From: Pseudomonas kairouanensis
Lineage (GTDB): Bacteria; Pseudomonadota; Gammaproteobacteria; Pseudomonadales; Pseudomonadaceae
Direction: 5' to 3'
DNA length: 64,000 nucleotides
NCBI RefSeq assembly: GCF_004682055.1
Contig: NZ_QUZU01000001.1
Location: 310,001-374,000, forward strand
Below, piece by piece: positions 62,693 to 64,000 of the stretch. The position numbers were made by a program, and so were the translations under genes. The first letter of the stretch is position 1. Every line of letters begins with the position of its first letter. The notes below the pieces were generated by a model. The model had not been told where the DNA came from and did not search any database. It saw only the letters and a list, made by a program, of their open reading frames with translations.

Positions 62693-64000
62693 TTAATCCG
62701 GCAGTTTAAACGCCATCACGTAATCACCCTGCTTGGTACCCAGGGAACCATGACCGCCCGCCACGACCAGCACGTACTGCTTGCCGTCCTTGCCGGTGTA
62801 GGTCATCGGTGTGGTTTGCGCGCCTGCTGGCAGGCGGCCTTCCCACAGTTGCTTGCCGTTTTTCACGTCGTAGGCACGCAGGTACTGGTCCAGGGTGCCG
62901 CTGAGGAACGACACGCCACCGGCGGTGGTGAACGTACCGCCCAGGCTAGGCACGCCCATGGTCAGCGGGATTGGAACCGGCGAGCTGTCGCGCACGGTGC
63001 CGTTCTTGTGCATCCAGATGGTTTTGTGGGTGGTCAGGTCAACCGCGGCCACATAACCCCAGGCCGGAGCCTGGCACGGCAGGCCCATCGGCGACAGCAG
63101 CGCTTCGAGGATCACGCCGTACGGCGCGCCTTTGTTCGGCTGTACGCCTTCGGTTTCGCTCACCCGTGGACCTTGCTTGGCAATGTCGGCAGCCGGGATC
63201 AGCTTGGACTTGAACGCCATGTAGCTTGGGTTGACGAAGGCAATCTGGCGCACTGGGTCGACGGAAATGCCACCCCAGTCGAACACACCAAAGTTACCTG
63301 GGTAAACGATCGAACCTTGCAGCGATGGCGGAGTGAACGGGCCGTCGTAGCGCATCGACTTGAAATCGATCCGGCAGATCAGTTGGTCGAACGGAGTCAC
63401 GCCCCACATGTCGCGTTCTTTCAACGGCGGCGGCATGAAGTTCAGGTCGGACTTGGGTTGGGTCGGGGACGTGTGATCACCGGCCACTGCACCTTGGGGT
63501 ACAGGGATTTCGTTGATCGGTACCACCGGCTGACCATTGCTGCGGTCCAGCACGTAGATGCTGCCCTGCTTGGTCGACGCCATCACCGATGGCTTCACGC
63601 CGTCAGCGGTCTTGATGTCGATCAGGGTAGGCTGGCCGCCTACGTCCATGTCCCACAGGTCATGGTGCGTGAACTGGAAGGTCCACTTCACATGGCCGCT
63701 GTCGATGTCGAGGGCGGTCAGGCCGGCGCTGTATTTTTCCGAATCTTCGGTACGGTCGCCGCCGTATTGGTCGGGCATCTGGTTGCCCATCGGCAGGTAG
63801 AGCATGCCGAGTTTTTCATCCACCGAGAACATGGACCACATGTTCGGCGAGTTGCGGGTGTAGGTCTTGCCTTCGGCCAACGGCGTGGTGTCGTCGGGGT
63901 TGCCGCTGTCCCAGTTCCACACCAGCTTGCCGGTGTGCACGTCGAACGCGCGGATCACGCCGCTTGGTTCGTCGGTGGAGACGTTGTCGGTCACGTGACC
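62693..64000 (-). CDS. gcd: PQQ-dependent glucose dehydrogenase, 5' end outside the window
   Basis: Only the C-terminal 435 residues or so are present; the start lies beyond the right edge. The fragment covers most of the PQQ beta-propeller, with FDVHTGKLVWNWDSGNPDDTT, LPMGNQMPDQYGGDRTEDSEKYS, WGVTPFDQLICRIDFKSMRYDG and the end GTLDQYLRAYDVKNGKQLWEGRLP. It closely resembles the quinoprotein glucose dehydrogenase of pseudomonads, which makes gluconate in the periplasm. The membrane part and promoter are not visible. Confidence 0.85.
   Translation of the reverse strand, partial: GHVTDNVSTDEPSGVIRAFDVHTGKLVWNWDSGNPDDTTPLAEGKTYTRNSPNMWSMFSVDEKLGMLYLPMGNQMPDQYGGDRTEDSEKYSAGLTALDIDSGHVKWTFQFTHHDLWDMDVGGQPTLIDIKTADGVKPSVMASTKQGSIYVLDRSNGQPVVPINEIPVPQGAVAGDHTSPTQPKSDLNFMPPPLKERDMWGVTPFDQLICRIDFKSMRYDGPFTPPSLQGSIVYPGNFGVFDWGGISVDPVRQIAFVNPSYMAFKSKLIPAADIAKQGPRVSETEGVQPNKGAPYGVILEALLSPMGLPCQAPAWGYVAAVDLTTHKTIWMHKNGTVRDSSPVPIPLTMGVPSLGGTFTTAGGVSFLSGTLDQYLRAYDVKNGKQLWEGRLPAGAQTTPMTYTGKDGKQYVLVVAGGHGSLGTKQGDYVMAFKLPD

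Overview
The window is about 64 kb of high-GC DNA from a fluorescent Pseudomonas, most likely the P. fluorescens group. Reasons: the core gene orders lptF-lptG, lepA-lepB-rnc-era-recO-pdxJ and valS-holC-pepA; the Pseudomonas-typical small families DUF3509, DUF6124, DUF3649 and DUF3325; and two families of paired palindromic repeats (cores GGGAGGGGGCTTGCCCCCGA and GAGCGAGCTTGCTCGCGAA) of the kind known as REPINs in this group. No rRNA, tRNA, CRISPR array, insertion sequence or prophage was seen.

Layout. 1-3050: an intergenic region with a striking double palindrome, then a membrane PQQ-dependent dehydrogenase and a YebG-like SOS gene with a LexA box. 3160-4940: a DUF6124 gene with a structured leader, an antitoxin with a shortened ParE toxin, and psiE. 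4950-9330: TonB receptor, FecR and FecI with a Fur-box-like site, then DUF3509. 9590-13400: serine transporter, serine deaminase and a divergent LysR regulator. 13600-16570: ribosome hibernation factor, drug-type MFS exporter and LysR. 16560-24350: a FecA/FecR/FecI set facing a second iron operon (DUF3649, PepSY, DUF3325, sigma, anti-sigma) across a shared promoter region with two Fur-like sites. 24350-43995: mostly housekeeping genes (ndpA, HU, rlmF, valS, holC, pepA, lptFG, lepA, lepB, rnc, era, recO, pdxJ), then a Tat-exported multicopper oxidase coupled to tadA. 44070-50600: cmoBA, two lower-GC hypothetical genes, a lysoplasmalogenase, a chagasin-like inhibitor and a second Lon-type protease. 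50800-60070: an accessory catabolic cluster. 60200-64000: a GGDEF/EAL protein and the 3' part of a second PQQ dehydrogenase that runs off the right edge.

The most interesting region is 50817-60068. A GntR-type regulator with two DNA-binding domains diverges from an amidase, a polysaccharide-deacetylase-fold hydrolase, an MFS transporter, two short-chain dehydrogenases, a 100-residue protein starting MCGLCGLLG, a CobW-type metal GTPase, and a solute-binding-protein-like protein with no visible signal peptide. The deacetylase-fold protein has the size of, and probably resembles, bacterial cyclic imide hydrolase (imidase). Imidase plus amidase would turn a cyclic imide into a half-amide and then a dicarboxylate, so I propose a cyclic-imide or cyclic-amide catabolic locus with its own metal-supply protein. 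This is inference. REPINs sit between several of its genes, and one supplies the stop codon of the small protein.

Iron is the second theme: three FecI/FecR pairs lie within about 16 kb, but only two have an adjacent TonB receptor.
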